DNA from: a virus
DNA: 64,000 nt
Direction: 5' to 3' (one strand)
Virus record (IMG/VR): IMGVR_UViG_3300035099_000181
Coordinates: 37,071 to 101,070 of that record
Both the position numbers and the translations under genes were made by a program. Below are positions 31,700 through 40,264 of this stretch, one piece after another. The notes below the pieces were generated by a model that worked only from the letters and a program-made list of their open reading frames with translations, ran no database searches and was not told the origin of the DNA. The stretch's first letter is position 1. Each line of letters begins with the position of its first letter.

Positions 31700-32309
31700 T
31701 TTTCAAGAATACCAGGCCATATCCAAGAAAGTCAATGAAGGGCAAATCGAGATCGATCTTTTGTCCAAGGAGCTTGAGTCTGTTAAGGACAGGATAGGGA
31801 AAATAGAGAGAAGGATATCCGCTGTGGCGAAGGCCAGGGCGTTGATCCAAGAGACGGCGAGGGACGTGCAGAAGAATCTTGAGGCCTATACCTCCTCCAT
31901 AGTGTCTCTTGCATTATCTGCAGTGTTCCCTCGTCCTCCTGAATTCGTTGTGAGGATGGTCACGCGGCGGAATCAGACCGAGTGCGACCTATTCTTCCAG
32001 AGCAAGGGAAATCTATGTGATCCGGTGGATGGCGACGGCGGAGGGGCACTGGACGTGGCATCGTTTGCCTTGCGTGTATGCTTATGGTCCATGAAGAGGA
32101 CAAGGCCTACACTGTTGCTGGATGAGCCATTCAAGTTCGTCAGCCCGGATTATCAGGGAAAGGTTAGCGAGATGGTCAAGATGCTGTCTGAGAAGCTGGG
32201 TTTGCAGATCATCATGGTTAGTCATGCGGAGGACATAAACTATGCGGCTGATAGGTACTTCTGGTGTGAGATGAAAGGCGAGATATCAAGAGTGGAGGTG
32301 AGGGAATGA
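31689..32309 (+). CDS. SbcC-like ATPase, C-terminal half
   Basis: 206 residues. An N-terminal coil (EIDLLSKELESVKDRIGKIE) leads to the ABC signature region DGDGGGALDVASFALRVCLW, Walker B TLLLDEPF and the His-loop IIMVSHAEDINYAADR. It should complete the ATPase formed with the 29477 protein. Together with the nuclease and small coil protein it makes a four-gene SbcCD-type module with overlapping starts. Confidence 0.82.
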   Translation: MEIDFQEYQAISKKVNEGQIEIDLLSKELESVKDRIGKIERRISAVAKARALIQETARDVQKNLEAYTSSIVSLALSAVFPRPPEFVVRMVTRRNQTECDLFFQSKGNLCDPVDGDGGGALDVASFALRVCLWSMKRTRPTLLLDEPFKFVSPDYQGKVSEMVKMLSEKLGLQIIMVSHAEDINYAADRYFWCEMKGEISRVEVRE

Positions 32310-32578
32310 ATCGTTCTGATTTTGCGGAGTTGGTGAGGTCCAATTTGGAATTTGATGTCCCCATGAAATACGTTAAGGAGGTTATTGAGGCGGTATGGAA
32401 TTCCATCGGTCAGGAACTGTCAAAGGAAGAAAAACTTCTTTTGCCGATAGGCACGTTTGAGGCAGTTCGGACAAAGTTGAGAAAGGGCATTAATCCGAAG
32501 ACAGGGCAGGAGATTGACATACTTCCCAGGACAAGGATCAAGTTTAGGGCGAGCAAGGCCTTGAAGGGCTCTGTATGA
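32306..32578 (+). CDS. HU/IHF-like DNA-binding protein
   Basis: 90 residues with the HU pattern: N-terminal helices (FAELVRSNLEFDVPMKYVKE), LLPIGTFEAVRTKLRKGINP, then KTGQEIDILPRTRIKFRASK. These are the DNA-bending arm and body of the histone-like family. It may organise or bend phage DNA, perhaps at the origin. ATGA overlap with the SbcC half. Confidence 0.85.
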   Translation: MNRSDFAELVRSNLEFDVPMKYVKEVIEAVWNSIGQELSKEEKLLLPIGTFEAVRTKLRKGINPKTGQEIDILPRTRIKFRASKALKGSV

Positions 32579-32913
32579 TGGAACTTGCGATCTGGCTTAT
32601 TTTTGCTCACTTGTACGGGGATGTGATTTTAAGAACCCCATTTATAGCAAAGTATAAGGGCAAGAGCCTTTTGGTGGCGGCCTTCCATTGCTTCATGTGG
32701 GCGGGATGTGTGTCCGTTCCGCTCAGGGTTTATGGTAAGTTCACAGTTACTCTGTTTCTGTTTCTGTTCATAGGCCATATGTTCGTTGACTTTGCTAAGG
32801 CTCTCGTGGAGCCATGCGGAACGTGGGAAGATGAGGGCAGGGTAAAGATAACGAAGTACGGGGTGATTGACCAGGCCCTTCATTTTGTGCAGTTGGGGGT
32901 GGTGTGGTTATGA
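32575..32913 (+). CDS. DUF3307-like membrane protein, 112 aa
   Basis: Three hydrophobic segments (MELAIWLIFAHLYGDVIL; LLVAAFHCFMWAGCVSV; FTVTLFLFLFIGHMFVDFAK). HLYGD at the start and the later His (AAFHC) match the pattern of DUF3307 inner-membrane proteins. Function unknown. It ends the replication and recombination block and overlaps the first radical-SAM gene. Confidence 0.65.
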   Translation: MMELAIWLIFAHLYGDVILRTPFIAKYKGKSLLVAAFHCFMWAGCVSVPLRVYGKFTVTLFLFLFIGHMFVDFAKALVEPCGTWEDEGRVKITKYGVIDQALHFVQLGVVWL

Positions 32914-34391
32914 AATTCAAGGTTCTTCTGATCTATCCGAATACGATGATGGCCACTCTACTTCCGTTATCTATTTCTTCGCTTTCTGCATATCTGAAGC
33001 AGAACGATATTGATGTGGAGCTTTTTGACACCACATTCTACCGTACGGAGGGGATGAACTTCGAGAAGAAGAAAGAGTGGCTTCTCCAGGTAAAGCCGTT
33101 CGACATGCAAATTCCATTTAAAGGAGATTTTGAGGAGGCCAAGAACGATCTGCGGAAGATGGCGAATGACTATAGGCCAAACCTTATTGGCATCTCGCTT
33201 GTCGAGGACACTATTCCGCAGGGTCTTTCTTTGCTTGAGGCGATAAGGGATTATGAATGCCCTGTGGTCGCCGGGGGTGTGGGCGCTACATTTAATTGGC
33301 ACAGGCTTATCCGGGAGCAGGATGTTGATTTCGTATGCGTGGGGGAAGGGGAGAAGATTCTTGAAATGTTGTGCCGTACGCCAAAGGAAGATTGGTGGAG
33401 GCTTGCTGGTATAGCAGATGAAGGGTATTTGAGAGCTGAATCTGACCGCATTTTTGTCAGGCCGATTGATCTTGATTCTCTCCCTACTCCTGACTTTTCT
33501 ATTTTCGAGGAGAATAGGCTAAAACGGGCGATGCATGGGATTATTAAGACTATGCTGCACGTCGAGATAGACCGTGGCTGCCCGTTTTCATGCACGTATT
33601 GCAATGCGCCCGCGATAAGCAGTTTCTATAGGAAACATGGGTATGAGTATTACCGGGCCAAGAGTGTTGGAAAAGTGCTGACCGAGATGAAGGAGCTGAA
33701 AGAGAGATACAAGCCAGACTATGTGGACTTTAACTCGGAGTCCTTCTTGGCGAGGCCGAAGATTGCCTTGCTTAAGCTGCTGCATGAATACAGCAATGAG
33801 ATAGACCTGCCATTTTGGTGTCAGTCTCGTTTGCATCTTGTGGATGCGGATAAGATTCTCGCCTTGAAGATGGCAGGATGTTCGGACATGCAGTTTGGGA
33901 TAGAGCACGGCAATGAAAAATTCAGAGAGAAATACCTGAACAGGAAGGAGACGAATGAACAAATGCTTACTGCCTTGGATTTGGTAGAGAAGTATAACAT
34001 TCCTTACACGGTTAATAATATCGTGGGCTGGCCGGACGAGACGCGGGATCTGGTCTGGGATACGATTAGGTTCAATAGGCAGGTCCATCCTAAAACAATG
34101 AACTGCTATATGATGACTCCATACCGGGGCACTGGAATGTATGACTACTGTGTTCGTGAAGGTCTTATGGAGCCTGACGCAGAGTCCATGCAGCTTTTGG
34201 GCGGGAAGGTTATCAGATACAGGCATATGGCGCGGGAGGAGTTTCTTGGTTTGCAGCGGTGCTTTAGTCTGTACGCCAGGCTTCCCGAGTCTTGGTATCC
34301 GATGATCGAAAGGGCAGAGAGGCTGGATGAGCATGGGAATAGGGTGTTTGCTGAGCTTAGAGAGATTTACATCAGGCAATTCTATTCTTAG
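32910..34391 (+). CDS. B12-binding-domain radical SAM protein (first)
   Basis: 493 residues from ATG 32910 (overlapping the previous stop as ATGA; GTG 32904 also possible). The N-terminal third has the cobalamin-binding-like fold (VLLIYPNTMMA, LIGISLVEDT, PVVAGGVGATFN, VCVGEGE). Cluster motif CPFSCTYC at about 226 binds the 4Fe-4S cluster. Family members methylate or rearrange unreactive carbons or phosphorus. A paralogue with the same architecture lies at 50355. Both are probably part of the sugar island, substrate unknown. Confidence 0.85.
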   Translation: MKFKVLLIYPNTMMATLLPLSISSLSAYLKQNDIDVELFDTTFYRTEGMNFEKKKEWLLQVKPFDMQIPFKGDFEEAKNDLRKMANDYRPNLIGISLVEDTIPQGLSLLEAIRDYECPVVAGGVGATFNWHRLIREQDVDFVCVGEGEKILEMLCRTPKEDWWRLAGIADEGYLRAESDRIFVRPIDLDSLPTPDFSIFEENRLKRAMHGIIKTMLHVEIDRGCPFSCTYCNAPAISSFYRKHGYEYYRAKSVGKVLTEMKELKERYKPDYVDFNSESFLARPKIALLKLLHEYSNEIDLPFWCQSRLHLVDADKILALKMAGCSDMQFGIEHGNEKFREKYLNRKETNEQMLTALDLVEKYNIPYTVNNIVGWPDETRDLVWDTIRFNRQVHPKTMNCYMMTPYRGTGMYDYCVREGLMEPDAESMQLLGGKVIRYRHMAREEFLGLQRCFSLYARLPESWYPMIERAERLDEHGNRVFAELREIYIRQFYS

Positions 34392-34401
34392 GAGTGAGGC
34401 G

Positions 34402-34581
34402 ATGCTCAGGAAAAACTGCATAGTGATCGGTGTTGATGCGGGATATCCTGTCGATTGGGAAGCATAGTTGAAGGATATTGTAGATCTTCCTGAGGACTAT
34501 CTCGAATGGCTATGCAGGCAGCAATGGTTCGAGGACAACTTTTCTGATTATTTCGTTGAAGCCAAGAGGATACTAAAATGA
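34402..34581 (+). pseudogene. Small gene split by in-frame TAG
   Basis: ATG 34402 after AGGAGTGAGGC opens MLRKNCIVIGVDAGYPVDWE, with TAG at 34465, and the same frame continues with LKDIVDLPEDYLEWLCRQQW to a stop that overlaps the next ATG. Read as one it would be about 58 residues. The second part could start at TTG 34468. It may be a nonsense-mutated gene or two peptides. Confidence 0.45.
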
Positions 34582-35567
34582 AGGCAAATGCGAATATCCA
34601 TAAGTTGTACGGGGAAGACATTGCGGAATCTTTGGAAGATTCTGCCTATGCGGAGTATCGCAGGCAATGGCAGGAATGCCCAGAGAAGTTTATTGTTTCT
34701 GAGGCTCCTCTATTCTTGGACATCGAGGCTTGCACTTTTTGCAATCTTCGTTGTCAGCATTGCATACAGACTATTGGCCTTCAGGAATTTCAGATTAGCA
34801 ACCTAATGGATTGGGATCTTTACGAGAGGGCTATAGACGAAGCTTCTGACATTGGTGTCTATGGGTGTAAGTACCATGCCATAGGCCGTGGAGAGCCTTT
34901 GCTTCATCCTGACATAGCCAGGATGGTCGCCTATGCAAAGAAGAAAGGCCTGATCGACGTTTACTTGAACACGAATGGAATGGTGTTGACCCAGAATCTT
35001 AGCAAGAGGCTGCTGGATGCCGGGCTTGACAGAATCAGCTTCTCAGTTAATGGACACTATCCAGAGATTTACGAGAGACATCAGGTGGGTGGAAACTTCA
35101 GCAAGTTGTTTCATAACATAGACAGGTTTCTTTGCGAGAGGGATGAAGGTGGATATAGGACGAAGGTTAGGGTGCAGACCGTAGTCTTGCCTGGGATTGA
35201 TCTGGACGCTTACGCGAACTTTTGGAGCTTGCTGGCGGACGAGGTTGACTATATTGACTACAAGGAGATGTCACGGAGGAAGATGGGAATTGTTGATTCT
35301 TGGTCTTGTCCTCAGCTTTGGCAGCGCATGTCGGTACTATGGGACGGGACTTTGCTTCCATGTAACCATGATGACAGGCTATATGCTGCGCTTGGAAGGT
35401 TTCCTGATGTAGGCATTGACAAGGCATGGCGCAGCATGAAGTTCCTTCGCAGGATGCACCAGGAAGGCAATGCGCACTTGATAGCGGCGTGTGACGGATG
35501 CTTTCTGCGTACGGCTTCTATAGGGGAAGGGGGTGATACGAATGGGCGGAGTAGCAGGCGGGCGTAA
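34578..35567 (+). CDS. Radical SAM/SPASM enzyme, 329 aa
   Basis: The cluster motif CTFCNLRCQHC at about 51-61 is CxxxCxxxxxC-like with the core CNLRCQHC (CxxxCxxC), followed by GRGEPLLHPDI and YLNTNGMVL, which bind SAM. The C-terminal Cys group (SCPQLW, LLPCNHD, CDGCFL) is an SPASM-type auxiliary-cluster region. Such enzymes are common in surface-polysaccharide and peptide-modification loci. Substrate unknown. It overlaps the previous frame by 4 bp. Confidence 0.85.
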   Translation: MKANANIHKLYGEDIAESLEDSAYAEYRRQWQECPEKFIVSEAPLFLDIEACTFCNLRCQHCIQTIGLQEFQISNLMDWDLYERAIDEASDIGVYGCKYHAIGRGEPLLHPDIARMVAYAKKKGLIDVYLNTNGMVLTQNLSKRLLDAGLDRISFSVNGHYPEIYERHQVGGNFSKLFHNIDRFLCERDEGGYRTKVRVQTVVLPGIDLDAYANFWSLLADEVDYIDYKEMSRRKMGIVDSWSCPQLWQRMSVLWDGTLLPCNHDDRLYAALGRFPDVGIDKAWRSMKFLRRMHQEGNAHLIAACDGCFLRTASIGEGGDTNGRSSRRA

Positions 35568-35628
35568 GAAAAAGAAAAAGGAAGAGAAGAAGAAGAAAAA
35601 GGCGTCCGAGGCCAAGAAACAGAAGTAG
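35542..35628 (+). CDS. Lys-rich peptide, 28 aa
   Basis: ATG 35542 lies after GGGAAGGGGGTGATACG and overlaps the end of the SPASM gene. The product is MGGVAGGRKKKKKEEKKKKK and a short polar tail. A strong site and a complete frame support translation; tiny Lys-rich peptides are frequent in phages and may bind nucleic acid. Bases 35629-35690 hold a possible 19-aa leader and a CTAGGGC...GGCCC dyad. Confidence 0.4.
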   Translation: MGGVAGGRKKKKKEEKKKKKASEAKKQK

Positions 35629-35690
35629 AATAGCATGGGCGAGACAAAAGGGCTAGGGCATTCGGTCCTGGCCCGCAACAAGGAGGAGAC

Positions 35691-36434
35691 ATGATCCCTG
35701 CGGTGGTTATTGGAAGGGGCGGGAGCAAGGGCTTTCCTATGAAGAATGAGTATTTGCTCGATGGCAGACCTATGTTGGTATATCCGCTGCTTGCTGCGAT
35801 GCAGGCAGGGTATCCTGCATTTTTAAGCACAGAGGACAGCAGACTGGCATCCATCGCCAAGAGTTGCCTTATGTTTCAGGAACCTGGAGTAGAAATCATT
35901 TGGCGTCCTCCTGAGCTGGCGACGGACGAGGCCCTGGGCGAGGATGTCTTCGTCCATGCCTATCGGGAGATCAAACGAAGGTATTCCAAGGAGACTGTTG
36001 AGGCTGTGATTCTTATGTTTGCTAATGCTCCTTGCATCACTCCTGAGATGATCAAGGACATGGTTTCGATCTTGCTAGATCATAGGTTGGCGGATTCTAT
36101 TTGCACAGTCAGCAAGTACAACATGTTTTCTCCATACCGAGCAAGGAAGATAGAAAGCGGCTGGCTTCGTCCGTTTTCGGATACTCTTATTTGGGAGGAA
36201 GGCGTGACTTGTGATAGGGACAGCGGAACGGATTGTTGGATATACGATTGCTCCTGTGCTGTGGTTGAGCCGTATTGCCTCGAATTGCCATTTCAGGGAA
36301 AGCCCCCACAGCGATGGCTTGGCCGGAATATCTTGCCATATAGGCAGAAGTTACCTGCACTGGATGTAGATTACGAATGGCAGATTCCGCAAGTGGAGGT
36401 CTGGCTTGAATACCAGAAAAGGAAGATTCAATGA
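35691..36434 (+). CDS. CMP-sugar synthetase-like cytidylyltransferase (first)
   Basis: 247 residues. The N-terminus PAVVIGRGGSKGFPMKN is the nucleotide-binding signature of CMP-sialate synthetases (NeuA), and LFANAPCITPEMI corresponds to the substrate-binding PxxP region. It would activate a nonulosonic acid or related sugar acid as its CMP form. ATG 35691 follows AACAAGGAGGAGAC. Its stop overlaps the dehydrogenase gene. A second member lies at 52735. Confidence 0.8.
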   Translation: MIPAVVIGRGGSKGFPMKNEYLLDGRPMLVYPLLAAMQAGYPAFLSTEDSRLASIAKSCLMFQEPGVEIIWRPPELATDEALGEDVFVHAYREIKRRYSKETVEAVILMFANAPCITPEMIKDMVSILLDHRLADSICTVSKYNMFSPYRARKIESGWLRPFSDTLIWEEGVTCDRDSGTDCWIYDCSCAVVEPYCLELPFQGKPPQRWLGRNILPYRQKLPALDVDYEWQIPQVEVWLEYQKRKIQ

Positions 36435-37213
36435 TTACAGTTGCTGTCCTCGAAAGATTCAGAACAATAGCCCTGGCGCACTTGCCAGGGGAAGTCAAAA
36501 TAGTTGATTGTGCAAGCCACGCTGATGCTGTCATCCTTGATGCTAGACTGTTCAGGGTTTCAGACTTTCCTTCTATTAAAGCCATATCGCGCGTGGGAGT
36601 AGGGATAGACAATGTTGATTTTTCTGGAATAAGCGAGAATAACAAGCCTGCATTGTTCACGACTCCGTGTCTTGAACTTACCAATGCGGTTGCCGAGTTT
36701 ACGGTCAGGCAGATCCTGATTCTTATCAGACGCGCGTCTATCCCCGCCAGAAATCTGTCAGAGCTTTCTGTGGGGGTTATTGGATTTGGAAGGATAGGAC
36801 GGAGAGTCTGTGATTTACTATACGGATTCAAATGCAAAAAGTTCATATATGATGAGGATTTTGGCTCCATCTTAAGAGGAGAAGTTCTTGGTGCGGATAT
36901 TGTTACTATTCATGTTTCTGGTTCTCCTCTAATTGTAGGGAAAGAGGAGATTGGACAAATGAAGGATGGCTCCTTTCTTGTGAATATGGCGCGGGCAGGT
37001 TGCGTTGACGAGGGTTCAGTATGGGAGGCATTAAGGTCTGGCAGGCTGGCTGGGTTTGCTACGGATGTCAATCCTGATTTTCTTGTGAAGGGGGTGGAAA
37101 ATAAGGTCTTGAAGACGCCTCATATTGCTTCTGATACGCTTGAGGCTAGGACCGCAATGGAAAAAATGGCAGTGAACAATATACTTCGGTTTTTTGGATT
37201 GGAGGAGATATGA
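36431..37213 (+). CDS. D-isomer 2-hydroxyacid dehydrogenase, 260 aa
   Basis: The NAD-binding motif VGVIGFGRIGRRV at about 114-126 and the catalytic region (GSFLVNMARAGCVDE; ending PHIASDTLEARTAMEKMA with the His) are those of the SerA/phosphoglycerate-dehydrogenase family, though shorter than the usual 310-330. It likely oxidises or reduces a hydroxy acid feeding the sugar pathway. Overlaps both neighbours as ATGA, so it is one operon with the cytidylyltransferase and epimerase. Confidence 0.82.
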   Translation: MITVAVLERFRTIALAHLPGEVKIVDCASHADAVILDARLFRVSDFPSIKAISRVGVGIDNVDFSGISENNKPALFTTPCLELTNAVAEFTVRQILILIRRASIPARNLSELSVGVIGFGRIGRRVCDLLYGFKCKKFIYDEDFGSILRGEVLGADIVTIHVSGSPLIVGKEEIGQMKDGSFLVNMARAGCVDEGSVWEALRSGRLAGFATDVNPDFLVKGVENKVLKTPHIASDTLEARTAMEKMAVNNILRFFGLEEI

Positions 37214-38106
37214 AGGCGCTTGTCTTTGGCAGCGAGGGATTCATAGGCAAGCATTTGTGCAAGGAGCTGAAAGAACGCGGATGGGAAGTTGAAGGTTTTG
37301 ATTGGAATGCTATTGCTAGACGGGATCAGGATATTAGAGATTCTGGAGTCGTATTGGAGTGCGTAAACCGTATTCATCCTGATGTAGCGTTTCATTTTGC
37401 TGCCATTTCAGATTTACAGGAGTGTCTTAGCGATCCTATTTCTGCAGAGGAGGTTAATGTAGGGGGGACGTTAAATGCGCTTGATGCTATAAGATCTATT
37501 TCTGCGAATTTGAGCAGATTTTCTCCTACCTTTGTTTACGCCTCTTCGGTCTATGCCCATAACGAGGATTCTGGGCCATACGGGATAACCAAGGCGGCGA
37601 GCGAAGCCTTCATCCGATTCTATGCCAAGAAATATGGAATTCGCTATATAATACTTCGATACGGCACAGTCTATGGTCCAGGCGCTCCCGAAAACAACTC
37701 TATTCGCAAACTTGTCAGGAAGGCCTTGGACGAGAATGAATTATATTGCTATGGCAATGGCAGTGAAATCAGGGAATACATCCATGTCAAGGACGTGGCT
37801 CGGTGCACTGTCGAGGTTGTAGAAAAAGGCTTTGTCAATGAGACATTTGTTATATCGGGCATTACGCCAATCAAGGCAGAAGATATGGCCGGACTGATAG
37901 GTGAGACATTAGGTAAAAGAGGACTTGAGCTTACCGCTGGACTTGTATACGGCTTGCAGCATCCAGAAGGGCATTATGTTAGGACTCCATATCGGTATCA
38001 GCCTCACATAGCCAAGAAGTACATCCCGGATAGCATGTATGACTTGGCCGCTGGAATTCTTGAGGTCATTGAGGAAGAGGAGAGTGCTGAAAAGGAATTA
38101 TTATGA
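37210..38106 (+). CDS. NAD-dependent sugar epimerase/dehydratase (first)
   Basis: 298 residues. N-terminal GSEGFIGKHL (Rossmann GxxGxxG), the serine stretch YASSVY and the catalytic YGITK of extended short-chain dehydrogenases, and RYGTVYGPG in the substrate site. These enzymes epimerise or dehydrate NDP-sugars. A related but distinct gene lies at 46157. Confidence 0.87.
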   Translation: MKALVFGSEGFIGKHLCKELKERGWEVEGFDWNAIARRDQDIRDSGVVLECVNRIHPDVAFHFAAISDLQECLSDPISAEEVNVGGTLNALDAIRSISANLSRFSPTFVYASSVYAHNEDSGPYGITKAASEAFIRFYAKKYGIRYIILRYGTVYGPGAPENNSIRKLVRKALDENELYCYGNGSEIREYIHVKDVARCTVEVVEKGFVNETFVISGITPIKAEDMAGLIGETLGKRGLELTAGLVYGLQHPEGHYVRTPYRYQPHIAKKYIPDSMYDLAAGILEVIEEEESAEKELL

Positions 38107-38296
38107 TTCCTCTCTTTGTGAGGAAATTGAATCGATCTGTCCAAGATGCGGGGCAAGGCATTTGGCAAATTTTCCTTACGGCTGGACTGGGAACGGAAGC
38201 CCGAGGAAGTTTTGCCAAGCATGTCTGAGATTGCCAAGTTTGACTTGGGGAGAAGATGAATACTCTATTAGTGATAGTATATTGAAGATAAGATAA
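38084..38296 (+). CDS. Zinc-ribbon protein, 70 aa
   Basis: GTG 38084 follows GAGGAAGAGGAGA and overlaps the epimerase end by 23 bp. Residues CPRC and CQAC are spaced as a zinc ribbon, with an aromatic link HLANFPYGWTGNG between them. The stop overlaps the next ATG by one base. No function can be assigned. Confidence 0.5.
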   Translation: MLKRNYYDSSLCEEIESICPRCGARHLANFPYGWTGNGSPRKFCQACLRLPSLTWGEDEYSISDSILKIR

Positions 38297-39516
38297 TGCC
38301 AAGCCGAGAAGAGTATATACAGCGCGCCGTTGATCTTTCATCAAAGGCCAAAAAGTCGGGCCTTTTCGGAGATATATGGTGGTATTCCTTGATTCATGAG
38401 AAGAATGTCTACCGTTCGATGTCTTATCACGACTACTGCAAGGGCATATCTAGCATTCCTGTTTCCGAAGTAAGGACAGTTCTTGGCGGAATTGCAAAGC
38501 TAGTCAGGATGGTGGCAAGATGGATAGTTTACGCGAGGCCAGGCAAGGTCAAGGTGTGGCCTGTTTATGATATAGGCAGAATCATAGTTGGCTATGATCC
38601 GGTTAAGGTCTTTGCCGCCGATGGCGGATATTCTTTTATCCATCCGAGAAGAAGAGATTGGGGAAGATGTCAACTTTCTAAGAAGATGGAATATGTTGAT
38701 TCTCTGCTTTTTGGATTGGCAGACCTGCGGTGGATCATTCTCGCATACTTCGAGAACTTGTTTCTTTTTAGGAAGAGATTGATTTGGTTTGTCAGCAATA
38801 CAGGTTCATATTGGTATTGTCTGTTTCTTGATGACTTCAGGCGATCATTTCTTGGGGACATCCTTGTTGAGGGCCTTTTCTATGAGAGGATCTTCGCTAA
38901 CCTATTTTGGTTCTTTCCTGTCTTGGATGCTGTCATTTACACTTATGAGGGACTTGCGTGGGAGAAGGCCTTGTGCATACAGGCAAGGAATATGGGAGTT
39001 ACCACGATAGGGGCAAAGTTTGGAAAGGTGTCGGGTAACGTTCTTGAATTTTACTACACGGAGGAGGAGAAAAGGATCATGCCATATCCTAATACACTCA
39101 GGGAAGTGATTTGGCCGAAGCCGAATGTCAAGGTGAATGCCTTGGCCGAAAGGATTCTTATTGTGCTTTCGACTCTCCCTGCTATCAATTATGAGATGCT
39201 TGGCTTTCTAAAGAGAGCAAAGATTCCTGATCTCTTGATGGTGAAGAACCATCCTGACGATAATACGGATTACTTCAGGTCATATCGGGATATGAATGCG
39301 ATATTCCTGAATCAGGGGCGCGCGCTGGACCTCGTGTGGATGGCCAAGGCCATTGTTGCATTTGACTCATCTGTGATAACTGATCTTGTGGGGATCGGCA
39401 TTCCGATATTTGTGCCTACACTTCCGGCATTCGCCGACCTGAATCCGGAGCCGGAATCCGTGATCTATGTGAGAACGCCGGAAGAGTTGAGGAAGGGGAT
39501 TGAGAAGCTTGGATAA
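38296..39516 (+). CDS. Surface-carbohydrate biosynthesis protein, 406 aa
   Basis: The segment YTYEGLAWEKALCIQARNMG and the later KNHPDDN, FDSSVITDLVGIGIPIFVPT resemble the family of surface carbohydrate biosynthesis proteins I know as TIGR04326, which have a GT-B-like glycosyltransferase fold. Two hydrophobic stretches around residues 145-215 suggest membrane association. It probably transfers a sugar in capsule or lipopolysaccharide assembly. Confidence 0.6.
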   Translation: MPSREEYIQRAVDLSSKAKKSGLFGDIWWYSLIHEKNVYRSMSYHDYCKGISSIPVSEVRTVLGGIAKLVRMVARWIVYARPGKVKVWPVYDIGRIIVGYDPVKVFAADGGYSFIHPRRRDWGRCQLSKKMEYVDSLLFGLADLRWIILAYFENLFLFRKRLIWFVSNTGSYWYCLFLDDFRRSFLGDILVEGLFYERIFANLFWFFPVLDAVIYTYEGLAWEKALCIQARNMGVTTIGAKFGKVSGNVLEFYYTEEEKRIMPYPNTLREVIWPKPNVKVNALAERILIVLSTLPAINYEMLGFLKRAKIPDLLMVKNHPDDNTDYFRSYRDMNAIFLNQGRALDLVWMAKAIVAFDSSVITDLVGIGIPIFVPTLPAFADLNPEPESVIYVRTPEELRKGIEKLG

Positions 39517-39697
39517 GAAGCTAAGTAGCATTGCTGGAAAAGCAGTGGAATTGCCTGTCTTGAGATGCTCTAACGAGGAATATGAGATGCCATCTGCTCT
39601 ATTTGTTGTCTTGGATGTGGGACCGAATAAAGGCGCCATATATCTTTCTCAAGTGCGCTGCTCATTCTGTCCGTGCTGTGGTAAGGAGACGAGATGA
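39509..39697 (+). CDS. Small Cys-motif protein, 62 aa
   Basis: TTG 39509 (or TTG 39500) overlaps the preceding stop. C-terminal CSFCPCCGKETR is a zinc-knuckle-like end. The start is uncertain because only TTG codons are available. The stop overlaps the HAD gene as ATGA. Confidence 0.45.
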   Translation: MDKKLSSIAGKAVELPVLRCSNEEYEMPSALFVVLDVGPNKGAIYLSQVRCSFCPCCGKETR

Positions 39698-40035
39698 TTC
39701 CTCATGGATTCAAGCCTTGGGTAGGATTCGACCTGGACGGGACTCTTGCCATGTATGAGTATTGGCAAGGCCCGGATCATATAGGCTCCCCTGTTCCTGA
39801 GATGGTCCGTGTTCTTATGGGGGAGATAGAGCAGGGAGAAAGGGAAGGGTACGAGGTCAGGATTTTCACCGCACGGGCTTGTGTTCCTTCTGATATTAGG
39901 CACGTTAAGAAGTGGCTTGCTGACAACAGGTTGCCTGACCTTGAGGTGACTTGCGTCAAGGATCACGGGATGAGGCGGCTGTATGACGATAGGGTCATCA
40001 AGGTGGAAAAGAATACGGGTAGGATATTGGCATAA
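39694..40035 (+). CDS. HAD-family phosphatase, 113 aa
   Basis: WVGFDLDGTLA carries motif I (DxDGT). FTARAC gives the motif-II Thr region, and RLYDDRVIKV the C-terminal acidic motif. This is a minimal HAD hydrolase of the type common in phages, related to the phosphatase half of polynucleotide kinase or to sugar-phosphate phosphatases. Within the sugar island a sugar-phosphate role is possible. Confidence 0.8.
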   Translation: MIPHGFKPWVGFDLDGTLAMYEYWQGPDHIGSPVPEMVRVLMGEIEQGEREGYEVRIFTARACVPSDIRHVKKWLADNRLPDLEVTCVKDHGMRRLYDDRVIKVEKNTGRILA

Positions 40036-40046
40036 GGAGATTAAGA

Positions 40047-40238
40047 ATCTTTACTCAGGGCGTTGGCTACCGAAGCAGAGAGGGAAAACAAGAGTGGCTG
40101 TGCGGCACGCGGAAGATCGGGAAAGCCCAGGTTGCCCCTATTGTCTGGCAGGCGCTTGGGCAACCTGAAGCAGGCGAAACAGCAAGAGCTGTTTTAATGG
40201 CCGAAGAAAGGCAGCCTTCCATCCCTGCTGTAGTTTAG
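40047..40238 (+). CDS. Possible 63-aa protein without usual start
   Basis: One frame reads IFTQGVGYRSREGKQEWLCG, then KIGKAQVAPIVWQALGQPEA and stops at TAG 40238. It looks like protein, and AAGGAG lies 9 nt upstream, but the frame has no ATG, GTG or TTG before an internal position; ATC 40047 or ATA 40035 would be needed. It may be a 5'-truncated gene. Bases 40036-40264 hold nothing else. Confidence 0.3.
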   Translation: MFTQGVGYRSREGKQEWLCGTRKIGKAQVAPIVWQALGQPEAGETARAVLMAEERQPSIPAVV

Positions 40239-40264
40239 GCAGGTTTGGTAAACCAGGCAAGACT

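Noticed and set aside
40036-40264. tRNA gene
   Set aside because: The stretch has some stem-like sequence (GTTTGGTAAACCAGGC) but no acceptor stem, anticodon arm or T-loop consensus.
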